NCBI RefSeq assembly: GCF_051857475.1 | Contig: NZ_JBPZGZ010000001.1 | Coordinates: 1,426,001 to 1,490,000, forward strand | Origin: Pelomonas sp051857475 | GTDB lineage: Bacteria; Pseudomonadota; Gammaproteobacteria; Burkholderiales; Burkholderiaceae_C | DNA length: 64,000 bases | Reading direction: 5' to 3' | Shown here: piece by piece, positions 42,666 to 52,931 of the stretch | Position numbering within the stretch: position 1 is the first letter of the stretch | Layout: each line of letters starts with the position of its first letter | Made by a program: the position numbers and the translations under genes | Notes under the pieces: generated by a model | What the model saw: only the letters and a program-made list of their open reading frames with translations | The model's database searches: none | Told to the model about the DNA's origin: nothing

Positions 42666-43663
42666 GGCCGGGTCTCCAGCGTCGTCACGAGGCGCTCGTA
42701 GAACTGCGCCTGCTGGCGCAGATAGTGCGCGGGATCCTTGATGGCTTGGATGCGGGCGGATGCGCCCAGGGCTTCGGTGCCCGCCTGCCATTCGGGGTCG
42801 ACCGCCACCTTGTCGAGCACGGCGCGCCAACGTTCGATGGCCTCGGCCGGCATGCCTGCCGGCCCGAGCAGGGCCGACCAGCCCTGCAGCTGCTGCATGT
42901 CACGCAGGCCCAGTTCCGCGGCGTTCTTCAGCCCCGGCAGCGACTTCAGGCGCCCCTGGGCCGTCGTCATCAGGCCCCGCAGCGCCCCCGACTGCACCGC
43001 CGGCACGACCGTACGCGCGTTGTTGCAGCTGAAGTCGACCTCGCCATTGACCAGGGCCTGGGTGGCCAGCGAGCCCTGGCCGAGGTGCAGGGGCCGGGCC
43101 GCATCGGCAGGCAGGCCGTTCAATGCCAGCAGGTAGCGCACGGCCAGGTTCTGCAGGGTTCCGGCACCCGCCGTGCTGTAGCGCAGCTTGCCCGGCGTTG
43201 CGGCAATGGCGGCCAGCAGTTCCCGCAGCGACTGGATGGGGGTGCCGGTGCGAACGGCGCAGATGAGCGGCGCCTGGTCCAGCACCGCCAGCACGGTGAA
43301 TTGACTCACGGGCGGGGCGGTGCCGGGTGACAGGGCCGGCAGGATGGCCACGCTGCCCACCCGGGCGAGCAACAGGGTCTGGCCATCGGGTGCAGCCTGC
43401 TTGACCGCCCTGCCCGCCGCGGCGCCCGACTCGGCGGTCAGATGGATGATCTCGAAACCCGTGCCACCGACACGCGTCGCGCTCTGGATGAAGTTGCGAG
43501 CCGAGCCGTCGGCCTCGCCGCCGGCCATGAAGGGCACGAACACCTTCACGGTCGCGGACGTCGTGGCTGCGGCATGCACGGCGGCGCCGGTCAGCACACC
43601 ACTGATCAGCGCAGCGAGGGCGCAAAACGCCCTTCCCAACCTATTTCTTGTTTTGAACGCCAC
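42662..43663 (-). CDS. TctC/Bug-family periplasmic binding protein, orphan
   Basis: A protein of about 333 residues of the tripartite tricarboxylate carrier receptor family. A signal peptide is near the start (ALISGVLTGAAVHAA). The conserved blocks are VFVPFMAGGEADGSAR, GAAAGRAVKQAAPDGQTLLLA and RYSTAGAGTLQNLAVRYLL. The family binds carboxylates or aromatic acids. TctA and TctB membrane partners are absent; the next gene, overlapping by ATGA, is a cyclase with a periplasmic sensor. The start is uncertain: GTG at 43663 puts the signal peptide at the N-terminus, though no strong ribosome site precedes it. The frame is open further upstream through the tRNA terminator. Confidence 0.82.
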   Translation of the reverse strand: MAFKTRNRLGRAFCALAALISGVLTGAAVHAAATTSATVKVFVPFMAGGEADGSARNFIQSATRVGGTGFEIIHLTAESGAAAGRAVKQAAPDGQTLLLARVGSVAILPALSPGTAPPVSQFTVLAVLDQAPLICAVRTGTPIQSLRELLAAIAATPGKLRYSTAGAGTLQNLAVRYLLALNGLPADAARPLHLGQGSLATQALVNGEVDFSCNNARTVVPAVQSGALRGLMTTAQGRLKSLPGLKNAAELGLRDMQQLQGWSALLGPAGMPAEAIERWRAVLDKVAVDPEWQAGTEALGASARIQAIKDPAHYLRQQAQFYERLVTTLETRP

Positions 43664-43769
43664 GCAGCGATCATAAATAACCGAATCCGGGTCCGATTTG
43701 GCAAATTTGGACTCGAAACGGTTAATTCGTGACGAATCGCCCGGAAGCGTCGCGATGATGGCGGCGCCC

Positions 43770-43801
43770 AAAAAGAAAAAGCCCGTCGATTGACGGGCTT
43801 T
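43770..43801 (-). terminator. intrinsic terminator after tRNA-Ser
   Basis: On the minus strand AAAGCCCGTC and GACGGGCTTT form a 10-bp stem with a four-base loop, followed by TTCTTTTT. It starts ten bases after the tRNA 3' end. Confidence 0.9.
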
Positions 43802-43810
43802 GAATGTGTC

Positions 43811-43903
43811 TGGCGGAGACGGAGGGATTCGAACCCTCGATGCAGGTTTTGCCCACATACTCCCTTAGCAGGGGAGCACCTTCGGCCACTCGGTCACGTC
43901 TCC
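43811..43903 (-). tRNA. tRNA-Ser (GCT anticodon)
   Basis: Minus strand, 93 bases including an encoded CCA. The acceptor GGAGACG pairs with CGTCTCC; the anticodon arm CTCCC-CTGCTAA-GGGAG carries GCT, which reads AGC/AGU. The long variable arm typical of class II tRNAs (Ser) is present, and GGTTCGAATCC is the T loop. It lies 57 bases after the lysC stop on the same strand, with its own terminator. Confidence 0.97.
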
Positions 43904-43960
43904 AGCACAGCCACGCATTCTATACCAGCGCGGCGCCCTCTCAGAGGGAAATCAGTTTTT

Positions 43961-45235
43961 TCAGGCCGCGGCCGCTTCCTGATCCAGATCGAAGGCCTTG
44001 TGGAGCGCGCGAACCGCCAGCTCCATGTACTTCTCGTCGATGACGACGCTGGTCTTGATCTCGCTGGTCGAGATCATCTGGATGTTGATGCCCTCTTCCG
44101 ACAGCGCGCGGAACATCTTGCTGGCCACGCCGACATGCGAGCGCATGCCGATGCCGACGATGGAGACCTTGCAGATCTTGGGATCGCCGACGACCTTGCT
44201 GGCGTTGGTGGCCGGGCCGACGGTGTTCTGCAGCAGCTCCATCGTGCGCGCATAGTCGTTGCGGTGCACGGTGAAGGAGAAGTCGGTCTTGCCGTCGTGG
44301 GAGACGTTCTGGATGATGACGTCGATGTCGATGTTGGCCTCGGCCACCGGGCCCAGGATCTGGAAGGCGATGCCGGGCTTGTCGGGCACGCCGAGCAGCG
44401 TCACCTTGGCCTCGTCACGGTTGAAGGCAATGCCCGAAACGACGGCTTGTTCCATTTTTTCGTCCTCTTCAAAACTGATCAGGGTGCCGGACTTGGCTTC
44501 TTCGTTGATGTCGATGTCCCAGGGCGTGAAGCTGGACAGCACACGCAGCGGCACGCGGTATTTGCCGGCGAATTCCACCGAGCGGATCTGCAGGATCTTG
44601 GAGCCCAGCGATGCCATCTCCAGCATCTCTTCGAAGCTGATGGTGTGCAGGCGGCGCGCCTCGGGCACGATGCGCGGATCGGTCGTGTAGACGCCGTCCA
44701 CGTCGGTATAGATCAGGCATTCGTCGGCCTTCATCGCGGCGGCAATCGCCACGGCCGAGGTGTCGGAACCGCCACGGCCCAGCGTCGTGATGTTGTTGTC
44801 GGCGTCGATGCCCTGGAAGCCGGCGATGACGACGACCTTGCCCTCGGCCAGGTCGGCGCGCACGCGCTTGTCGTCGATGCTCTCGATGCGGGCCTTGGTG
44901 TAGGAGGAGTCGGTCGCGACCGGCACCTGCCAGCCCGTGTAGCTGACGGCCTGCACGCCTTCAGCCTGCAGCGCGATGGCCAGCAAGCCGACCGAGACCT
45001 GCTCGCCGGTGGCGGCGATCATGTCCAGTTCGCGGTTGACTTCCGCGCTCATGCTGGCGGGCGACAGCTCCTTGGCCAGGCCGAGCAGGCGGTTGGTCTC
45101 GCCGCTCATCGCCGAGGGCACCACCACCATCTGGTGGCCGGCACGCACCCATTTGGCAACGCGCTTGGCAACGTTGCGGATGCGATCGGTGGAACCCATT
45201 GAGGTGCCGCCGTACTTGTGGACGATCAGAGCCAT
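43961..45235 (-). CDS. lysC: aspartate kinase
   Basis: A 424-residue cytoplasmic kinase that phosphorylates aspartate, the first step to lysine, threonine, methionine and diaminopimelate. The N-terminal catalytic domain starts ALIVHKYGGTSMGS and includes VIAGFQGIDADNNITTLGRGGSDTSAVAIAAA and the DVDGVYTTDPR block. Two ACT domains follow (from about residue 265) and should give feedback inhibition by lysine and/or threonine. The ATG at 45235 is taken because the conserved start follows; an ATG 14 codons upstream is less likely. It lies 60 bases after tilS and before tRNA-Ser. Confidence 0.95.
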   Translation of the reverse strand: MALIVHKYGGTSMGSTDRIRNVAKRVAKWVRAGHQMVVVPSAMSGETNRLLGLAKELSPASMSAEVNRELDMIAATGEQVSVGLLAIALQAEGVQAVSYTGWQVPVATDSSYTKARIESIDDKRVRADLAEGKVVVIAGFQGIDADNNITTLGRGGSDTSAVAIAAAMKADECLIYTDVDGVYTTDPRIVPEARRLHTISFEEMLEMASLGSKILQIRSVEFAGKYRVPLRVLSSFTPWDIDINEEAKSGTLISFEEDEKMEQAVVSGIAFNRDEAKVTLLGVPDKPGIAFQILGPVAEANIDIDVIIQNVSHDGKTDFSFTVHRNDYARTMELLQNTVGPATNASKVVGDPKICKVSIVGIGMRSHVGVASKMFRALSEEGINIQMISTSEIKTSVVIDEKYMELAVRALHKAFDLDQEAAAA

Positions 45236-46568
45236 GAGATTGAGCGAAGGCTGAGGACGGAGCCGCCGGGACGGCATGCTCGCAAACCCCTGATTTTATG
45301 CGGCAGTCCCGCCCTCGCCTTCGCTCTGCGTCAAGGCTGAGTCCTCGAGCCAGCGCAAAGACAGCTGTGGCTCATCTTGATCGGCGAAGGCACGGGCGTC
45401 CAACCCCAGGCCGGCGACGGCGATGAGGCGCTCCTGGGCATCGAACAGCAAGGGGCCGGCGCGACGCCAGGGTGGCAGGCCGGCCTCCTGGCTGGCCTTC
45501 TTCAGGCTGCGTGGCACGGAGGCCGGGGCGCGCTGGAAACGCTCGCCACCCGCACGGCTGCGCTGGGTCAGCTGAACCAGACGGTCTGCGGCAATGCCGC
45601 GTGAAGCCGGCTCGACGAGCCAGGCGCCGCCCCATCCAGGCTGGGGATGCAGGCCGGGGCGACGCAGGTCGAGGATGGCAGGCGGCGGAGGCCGCAAGGC
45701 TTCGGCCGCCCAATAAAGGCCGTCGCGATAGGCGTGCAATTCGCCGCCCGGCGCGGGCCAGGACAAGGTCGAGCCAGGCTGCCACTCCGTCAGCAAGCGT
45801 TCGACCAGACTGGTCGGCGCGACCGTATGCGGGGCCAGCCAGGCCCGCAGCGCATTGCTGGCGCGAGCGGGCGACAGGCCGGCCAGCGCGACCAGGTCCA
45901 GGCGCTCGGGCGTCGACAGGCGCGCCAGATCCTCGGCCGCCACTTCCGCCGCCAGTGCCTCAACCTGCTGGGCCCAGCGCGCCGCCTGGGCCAAGCCGGC
46001 TTCGGCCGCCGGGAATGCCGGCCACAGCGTCTGGCGCAGCCGGTTGCGGGCGTAGCGCGCATCGGCATTGCTCGGGTCTTCGATCCAGCTCAGCGCATGC
46101 TGCTGTGCATAGGCACGAATGAGTTCGCGCGGCCGGTCCAGCCAGGGTCGGGCCCAGCACAGGCCGTCGCGCCATTGCGCCCTGGGCATGCCCGACAGCC
46201 CAGCGGTGCCGGCACCTCGCATGGCCTGCAGCAGAAAGGTCTCGGCCTGGTCCTGGCGATGGTGGGCCAGCAGCAGCAGATCGGCGCCAGCGGCGATGGC
46301 CATGTCATGCAGGGCCAGGTGTCGCCCTTCGCGGGCCCAGGCTTCGATGCTGTCGCCTCGCCCCGGCGCGCCGCTCAGCCGCGTGCAGGCAAAGCCGGCG
46401 GCGCACTCGCGCGCCACGCGCTCGCAATGCGCCGCCCAGTCGTTGGCCTGCGGCTGCAAGCCGTGGTGGACATGAAGTGCGACGACCCTGGTGCCTTCCG
46501 CCGCGCGGGCGGTGGCATGCAACAGGGCCGTGGAATCGAGGCCGCCGCTGAAGGCGACGGCGACCGCT

Positions 46569-47540
<972 letters not shown>

Positions 47541-47601
47541 CAGTCGTCCTGACATCAAACGCCCACCATCTTTCTACCGCGCCAAGGCGGTAGGACGTGG
47601 G

Positions 47602-48254
47602 CTAGTAATCCACGGGTAGTGGATCCAGGCTGCGCCAAATGTACCAAACCGCAACCGAGCGGTAAGGCGCCCAGGCGTCGCCGACTTCGCGGGCCTCGGC
47701 TCGTGACACGGGCTCGCCGGAGAAGTAGTTCAGGCTGATGCCCTTCAACAGCCCGATGTCATCCAGGGGCATCACGTTGGGGCGCATCAGGTGAAAAATC
47801 AAGAACATCTCAGCCGTCCAGCGGCCGATGCCACGAATGGCGACCAGTTCTTCAATGATGGCTTCGTCGTCCATCTGCGCCCATTGGCGCACATGAACCT
47901 GGCCGGAGTCGAAATGCTTGGCCAGATCGGCCAGGTATTCGACCTTGCGAGCCGACAAACCGGCGGCGCGCTGCTCTTCCACCGTCAAGGCCAGCACGGC
48001 GGAGGGCTGGAACTTCGGCGCGAGCGCCACCCAGCGGTTCCAGACCGACTGAGCCGCCTTGACCGAGATCTGCTGGCCGACGATGGAACGGGCCAGCGTG
48101 GCGAAGGCATCGCCGCGGCTTTGCAGGCGGGCCTCACCGAACTGCGGGATGAGCTTCTTCATGACCCGGTCGCGCTTGACCAGATGCTTGCAGGCATCAT
48201 CCCAGTAGGCCGGGATCACTTCAGGTGCGACCTCGGCAGGGGTCTTGGATGCCA

Positions 48255-48255
<1 letters not shown>
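47602..48255 (-). CDS. DNA-3-methyladenine glycosylase (AlkA/HhH-GPD)
   Basis: A 217-residue base-excision glycosylase that removes alkylated purines. The HhH-GPD fold shows IVGQQISVKAAQSVWNRW, the hairpin RGIGRWTAEMFLIFH, and the catalytic aspartate in PLDDIGL. It lacks the N-terminal extension of E. coli AlkA, like many short bacterial homologues. Its ATG overlaps the cysS stop by one base (TGATG). The order cysS-glycosylase-accA-tilS-lysC is common in Burkholderiales. Confidence 0.9.
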
Positions 48256-49625
<1,370 letters not shown>

Positions 49626-49755
49626 GGAGAAACGGGCCGCAGCCACCAACAAGAAGCCCCGCACCGGGTCCGCCCAGGCGGGGCTCATAGAATGAATTCA
49701 GTATAGCGGCCGACCTTCGCCGTCGTCCTTTTCGCCGCCCCCCGCGACAACCCTC

Positions 49756-50271
49756 ATGCGCCTGCCCCTCCCCACCTTCCTGCTGCTCGCTGTACTGGCC
49801 GCGGCGCCCGCCCGGGCCGACGATCTGGCCAGCGCTCAGCGCCTGTGGCTGGCCGGCCAGAAGACCCAGGCCGTCGACCAGATCGAACAGGCCCTGACCC
49901 GCCAGCCCGACGACCTGCAGCTGCGCTTCGCCCTGGGCGTCATGCGCATGGAACTGGGCGACCGCGCCCAGGCCATGACCATCTTTACGCGCCTGACCCA
50001 GGACTTCCCCGACCTGGCTGACCCCTACAACAATCTCGCCGTGCTGCATGCCGCCGCGGGCGAGCTGGACGAGGCCAAGGCGGCGCTGGAGCAAGCCCTG
50101 CTGCTGCATCCCGAACATGCCCAGGCGCAGGAGAATCTCGGCGATGTGCTGGTGCGCCTGGCCCTGCGCGCCTACCAGCGCGCCCAGAAGTCTTCGGTGA
50201 TGGCGAGCGACGCCCTGAACACCAAGATCAACCGCACGCTGGCCCTGACCCGCGAGCTGCGCCCCCGCTAA
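49756..50271 (+). CDS. exported TPR-repeat protein
   Basis: A 171-residue protein with a signal peptide at 1-21 (ends APARA) and about three tetratricopeptide repeats from residue 25 (LWLAGQKTQAVDQIEQAL, LGVMRMELGDRAQAMTIF, YNNLAVLHAAAGELDEAKAALEQAL). It is probably a periplasmic protein-protein interaction module. It is the first gene of the TPR-PpiA-PpiB-LpxH-MtfA run, 14 bases before the periplasmic PPIase. It may be a folding co-factor of that PPIase, which is inference. Confidence 0.85.
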   Translation: MRLPLPTFLLLAVLAAAPARADDLASAQRLWLAGQKTQAVDQIEQALTRQPDDLQLRFALGVMRMELGDRAQAMTIFTRLTQDFPDLADPYNNLAVLHAAAGELDEAKAALEQALLLHPEHAQAQENLGDVLVRLALRAYQRAQKSSVMASDALNTKINRTLALTRELRPR

Positions 50272-50285
50272 CCTGCACGCCTCCC

Positions 50286-50873
50286 ATGACCAAGTTCATT
50301 CCCCTTCTCCTCGCCGGCCTGCTGGCCACGCTGGGCGTCCAAGCCCAGACCGTCAAGCTGCAGACGACCGAGGGTGACATCCGCATCGAGCTGAATGCCG
50401 AGAAGGCCCCCAAGTCGGTCGCCAACTTCGTCCAGTACGTGAAGGCCGGCCACTACAACGGCGTCGTCTTCCACCGCGTCATCGAGAGCTTCATGATCCA
50501 GACCGGCGGCTATGACGCCAAGCTGGCCCAACGCCCGCAGCAGATGCTGCAGCCGCGCCCGACCAAGCCGCCCATCCCGCTGGAATCGCACAACGGCCTG
50601 GCCAATGTCCGCGGCAGCGTCGCCATGGCGCGCACCAACGACCCGAACTCGGCCACCGCGCAGTTCTTCATCAACGTCGTCGACAACCCCATGCTCGACG
50701 GCGAGCCCGACAATCCCGCCTCCGGCTACGCCGTCTTCGGCCAGGTCATCGAGGGCATGGACGTGGTCGACAAGATCCGCATGGCCCCGGTCGCGCCCTA
50801 CCAGATGCACCAGCATCTGCCCGTCAACGCCATCATCATCACCAAGGCTCTCATCGAGCCCGTCAAAAAATGA
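50286..50873 (+). CDS. ppiA: periplasmic cyclophilin-type peptidyl-prolyl isomerase
   Basis: A 195-residue cyclophilin with a signal peptide at 1-20 (ends GVQAQ). Core residues are conserved: FHRVIESFMIQTGGYD near 63-78 with the catalytic arginine in HRV, then GSVAMARTNDPNSATAQFFINVVDN near 110-134. It speeds cis-trans prolyl turns in secreted proteins. Its stop overlaps the start of a second, cytoplasmic paralogue (ATGA). Confidence 0.93.
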   Translation: MTKFIPLLLAGLLATLGVQAQTVKLQTTEGDIRIELNAEKAPKSVANFVQYVKAGHYNGVVFHRVIESFMIQTGGYDAKLAQRPQQMLQPRPTKPPIPLESHNGLANVRGSVAMARTNDPNSATAQFFINVVDNPMLDGEPDNPASGYAVFGQVIEGMDVVDKIRMAPVAPYQMHQHLPVNAIIITKALIEPVKK

Positions 50874-51367
50874 GCCAAGTCAAACTCACCACCAATCACG
50901 GCGACATCCTCATCGAGCTGGACGCCGAAAAGGCACCGTTGTCGGTTGCCAACTTCCTGCAATACGTCCGCAGCGGCCACTACGATGGCACGGTCTTCCA
51001 CCGCGTCATCAAGGGCTTCATGGTCCAGGGCGGCGGCTTCGAGGTCGGCATGAAGCAAAAGCCCACCGAGGCTCCCATCCAGAACGAGGCCAACAACGGC
51101 CTGAAGAACGCCCACTACACGCTGGCCATGGCGCGCACCAACGCCCCCCACTCGGCCACGGCGCAGTTCTTCATCAACACGACCAACAACGGCTTCCTGG
51201 ACTTCAAGTCCGAGAGCCCGTCGGGCTGGGGCTATGCCGTCTTCGGCAAGGTCGTCGAGGGCAAGGAAGTCGTCGACAAGATCGAGAAGTCCAAGACCGC
51301 CGGCCGCGGTGGCCATGGTGACGTGCCCGTCGAGGACGTCATCATCGAGAAAGCCGTCGAGGTTTGA
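50870..51367 (+). CDS. ppiB: cytoplasmic cyclophilin-type peptidyl-prolyl isomerase
   Basis: A 165-residue cyclophilin without a signal peptide. The active-site blocks FHRVIKGFMVQGGGF and LAMARTNAPHSATAQFFINT are intact. It is similar to the preceding gene and probably arose from the same duplication, giving one enzyme for each compartment. The stop overlaps a TTG start of lpxH. Confidence 0.95.
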   Translation: MSQVKLTTNHGDILIELDAEKAPLSVANFLQYVRSGHYDGTVFHRVIKGFMVQGGGFEVGMKQKPTEAPIQNEANNGLKNAHYTLAMARTNAPHSATAQFFINTTNNGFLDFKSESPSGWGYAVFGKVVEGKEVVDKIEKSKTAGRGGHGDVPVEDVIIEKAVEV

Positions 51368-52110
51368 TCCACACGCTGACGGCCCCGGCGCGGTGGCAGC
51401 AGGTCGACCTGCTGTCCGACCTGCACCTCGGGCCGGACACGCCGGGCACACTGGCCCGGCTTGAAAAACATCTCGCCGAGACTCCTGCGCAGGCGGTGCT
51501 GCTGCTCGGCGACATCTTCGAGGTCTGGGTCGGCGACGACGCCCGCCACGAGCCCTTCGAGGCCGGCGTCGTGCGCCTGCTGCGTGAGGCCTCGACGCGG
51601 CTGGACCTCTTCTTCATGCACGGCAACCGCGACTTCCTCGTCGGTGCCGCGCTGCTGGCCGACGCCGGCATGTCCGCCCTGCCCGACCCGACCGTGCTCG
51701 AGGCCTTTGGCCAGCGCTGGCTGCTGGTGCACGGCGACGCCCAATGCCTGGACGACAAGGCCTACCAGGCCTTCCGTCAGCAGGTGCGCTCACCCGCATG
51801 GCAGGCTCAGTTGCTGACCCAGCCGCTGGCCGCCCGCCAGGCCCTGGGCCGGCAGATGCGCGAAGGCAGCAAGGCCGCCCAGGCCCGGCAGTTGATGGCG
51901 ACGGACCTGGATGCCGAGGCCTGCCGCGCGTTGCTGCGCGAGGTCAACGCCAGGACCATGATCCACGGCCACACCCACCGCCCGGCCGAGCATGACCTGG
52001 GCGACGGTTGGCGCCGCGTTGTGCTGTCCGACTGGGATCTGGATGCCAAGCCGCCGCGCGGCGATGTGATCCGACTGTCAGCCGCCGGACTGCAACGCCT
52101 GCCGCTGTGA
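51364..52110 (+). CDS. lpxH: UDP-2,3-diacylglucosamine diphosphatase
   Basis: A 248-residue calcineurin-fold enzyme that cleaves UDP-2,3-diacylglucosamine to lipid X in lipid A synthesis, at the inner face of the membrane. Metal-binding motifs are SDLHLG, GDIFEVWVGDD, HGNRDF, VHGDAQCLDD and HGHTHRPAEH. The start is TTG at 51364, overlapping the ppiB stop. No ATG or GTG lies between it and the conserved SDLHLG, so the rare start is well supported. The mtfA start overlaps its stop (GTGA). Confidence 0.93.
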   Translation: MIHTLTAPARWQQVDLLSDLHLGPDTPGTLARLEKHLAETPAQAVLLLGDIFEVWVGDDARHEPFEAGVVRLLREASTRLDLFFMHGNRDFLVGAALLADAGMSALPDPTVLEAFGQRWLLVHGDAQCLDDKAYQAFRQQVRSPAWQAQLLTQPLAARQALGRQMREGSKAAQARQLMATDLDAEACRALLREVNARTMIHGHTHRPAEHDLGDGWRRVVLSDWDLDAKPPRGDVIRLSAAGLQRLPL

Positions 52111-52883
52111 TCCTGAAGGCCCTTCGCAACTGGCGCGAGCAACGCGCCGTCGAGCGCCATGCCATCCCCGATGCGCTGTGGCAGCTGACGCTGCTGCGCT
52201 ACCCCTTCCTGGCCCAGCGCAGCGAGGACGACCTGAACGAACTGCGCAAGCTGTGCAGCCTCTTCCTGTCGACCAAGGAGTTCCACGGCGTCGGCGGCTT
52301 CGAGGTCAGCGACGAGGTGGCCGTGGCCGTCGCGGCCCAGGCCTGCCTGCCAGTGCTGCGCCTGGGCCTGTCCTGGTACGACGGCTTTGTCGGCATCGTC
52401 ATGCACGAGGGCGAGGTCGTCGCCCAGCGTCGCTTCGAAGACGAGGACGGTGTCGTCCACGAGTACGACGAGGAACTGGCCGGCGAAGCCATGGAAGGCG
52501 GCCCGTTGATGCTGACCTGGAATGCCATCGCCGTCAGCGACGACCCGGCCGAGTTCGGCGCGGACGCCGTCTACAACGTCGTCATCCACGAGTTCGCCCA
52601 TGTCATCGACATGCGCGACGGCGTCGCCGATGGCGTGCCGCCACTGGACGCTGAAGAGCGCGAGCGCTGGATCGGCATCATCGACACCGAGTGGGAGAAG
52701 TTCTGCGCCCGCATCGACGCCGGCGAGGAGACGCTGATCGACCCCTATGGCGGCGAGGCCGTCGAGGAGTTCTTCGCCGTCGCCGTCGAAGCCTTCTTCG
52801 TCGCCCCCGCCGCGATGCGCGCCGAGGAGCCGGCGATGTACGAGCTGCTGGCCAGCTTCTTCAGGCAGAGCCCGGCGGGCTGA
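52107..52883 (+). CDS. mtfA: MtfA-family zinc peptidase
   Basis: A 258-residue soluble protein of the MtfA family. In E. coli MtfA binds the glucose repressor Mlc and has aminopeptidase activity. The zinc motif HEFAH is at 161-165, followed by MRDGVADGVPPL, with further family signatures EFHGVGGFEV near 58-67 and a GGEAVEEFFAVAVEAFF block near 215-231. GTG start at 52107 overlaps the lpxH stop. No Mlc homologue lies nearby, so its regulatory partner is unknown. Confidence 0.9.
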   Translation: MILKALRNWREQRAVERHAIPDALWQLTLLRYPFLAQRSEDDLNELRKLCSLFLSTKEFHGVGGFEVSDEVAVAVAAQACLPVLRLGLSWYDGFVGIVMHEGEVVAQRRFEDEDGVVHEYDEELAGEAMEGGPLMLTWNAIAVSDDPAEFGADAVYNVVIHEFAHVIDMRDGVADGVPPLDAEERERWIGIIDTEWEKFCARIDAGEETLIDPYGGEAVEEFFAVAVEAFFVAPAAMRAEEPAMYELLASFFRQSPAG

Positions 52884-52884
52884 A

Positions 52885-52914
52885 AAGAAAAGGAACGCCG
52901 AGGCGTCCCTTTCA
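52885..52914. terminator. bidirectional terminator between mtfA and clpA
   Basis: AAAAGGAACGCC and GGCGTCCCTTT form an imperfect stem between the two convergent genes. The minus-strand reading has TTTTCTTTTC after it, so it is the stronger terminator for clpA; the plus-strand reading ends in a shorter T run. Confidence 0.7.
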
Positions 52915-52931
52915 GTTCAGAGCTGCAAGGC

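Noticed and set aside
50286..51367. Direct repeat of about 450 bases
   Set aside because: These are the two cyclophilin genes; the similarity is that of paralogues with distinct localisation.
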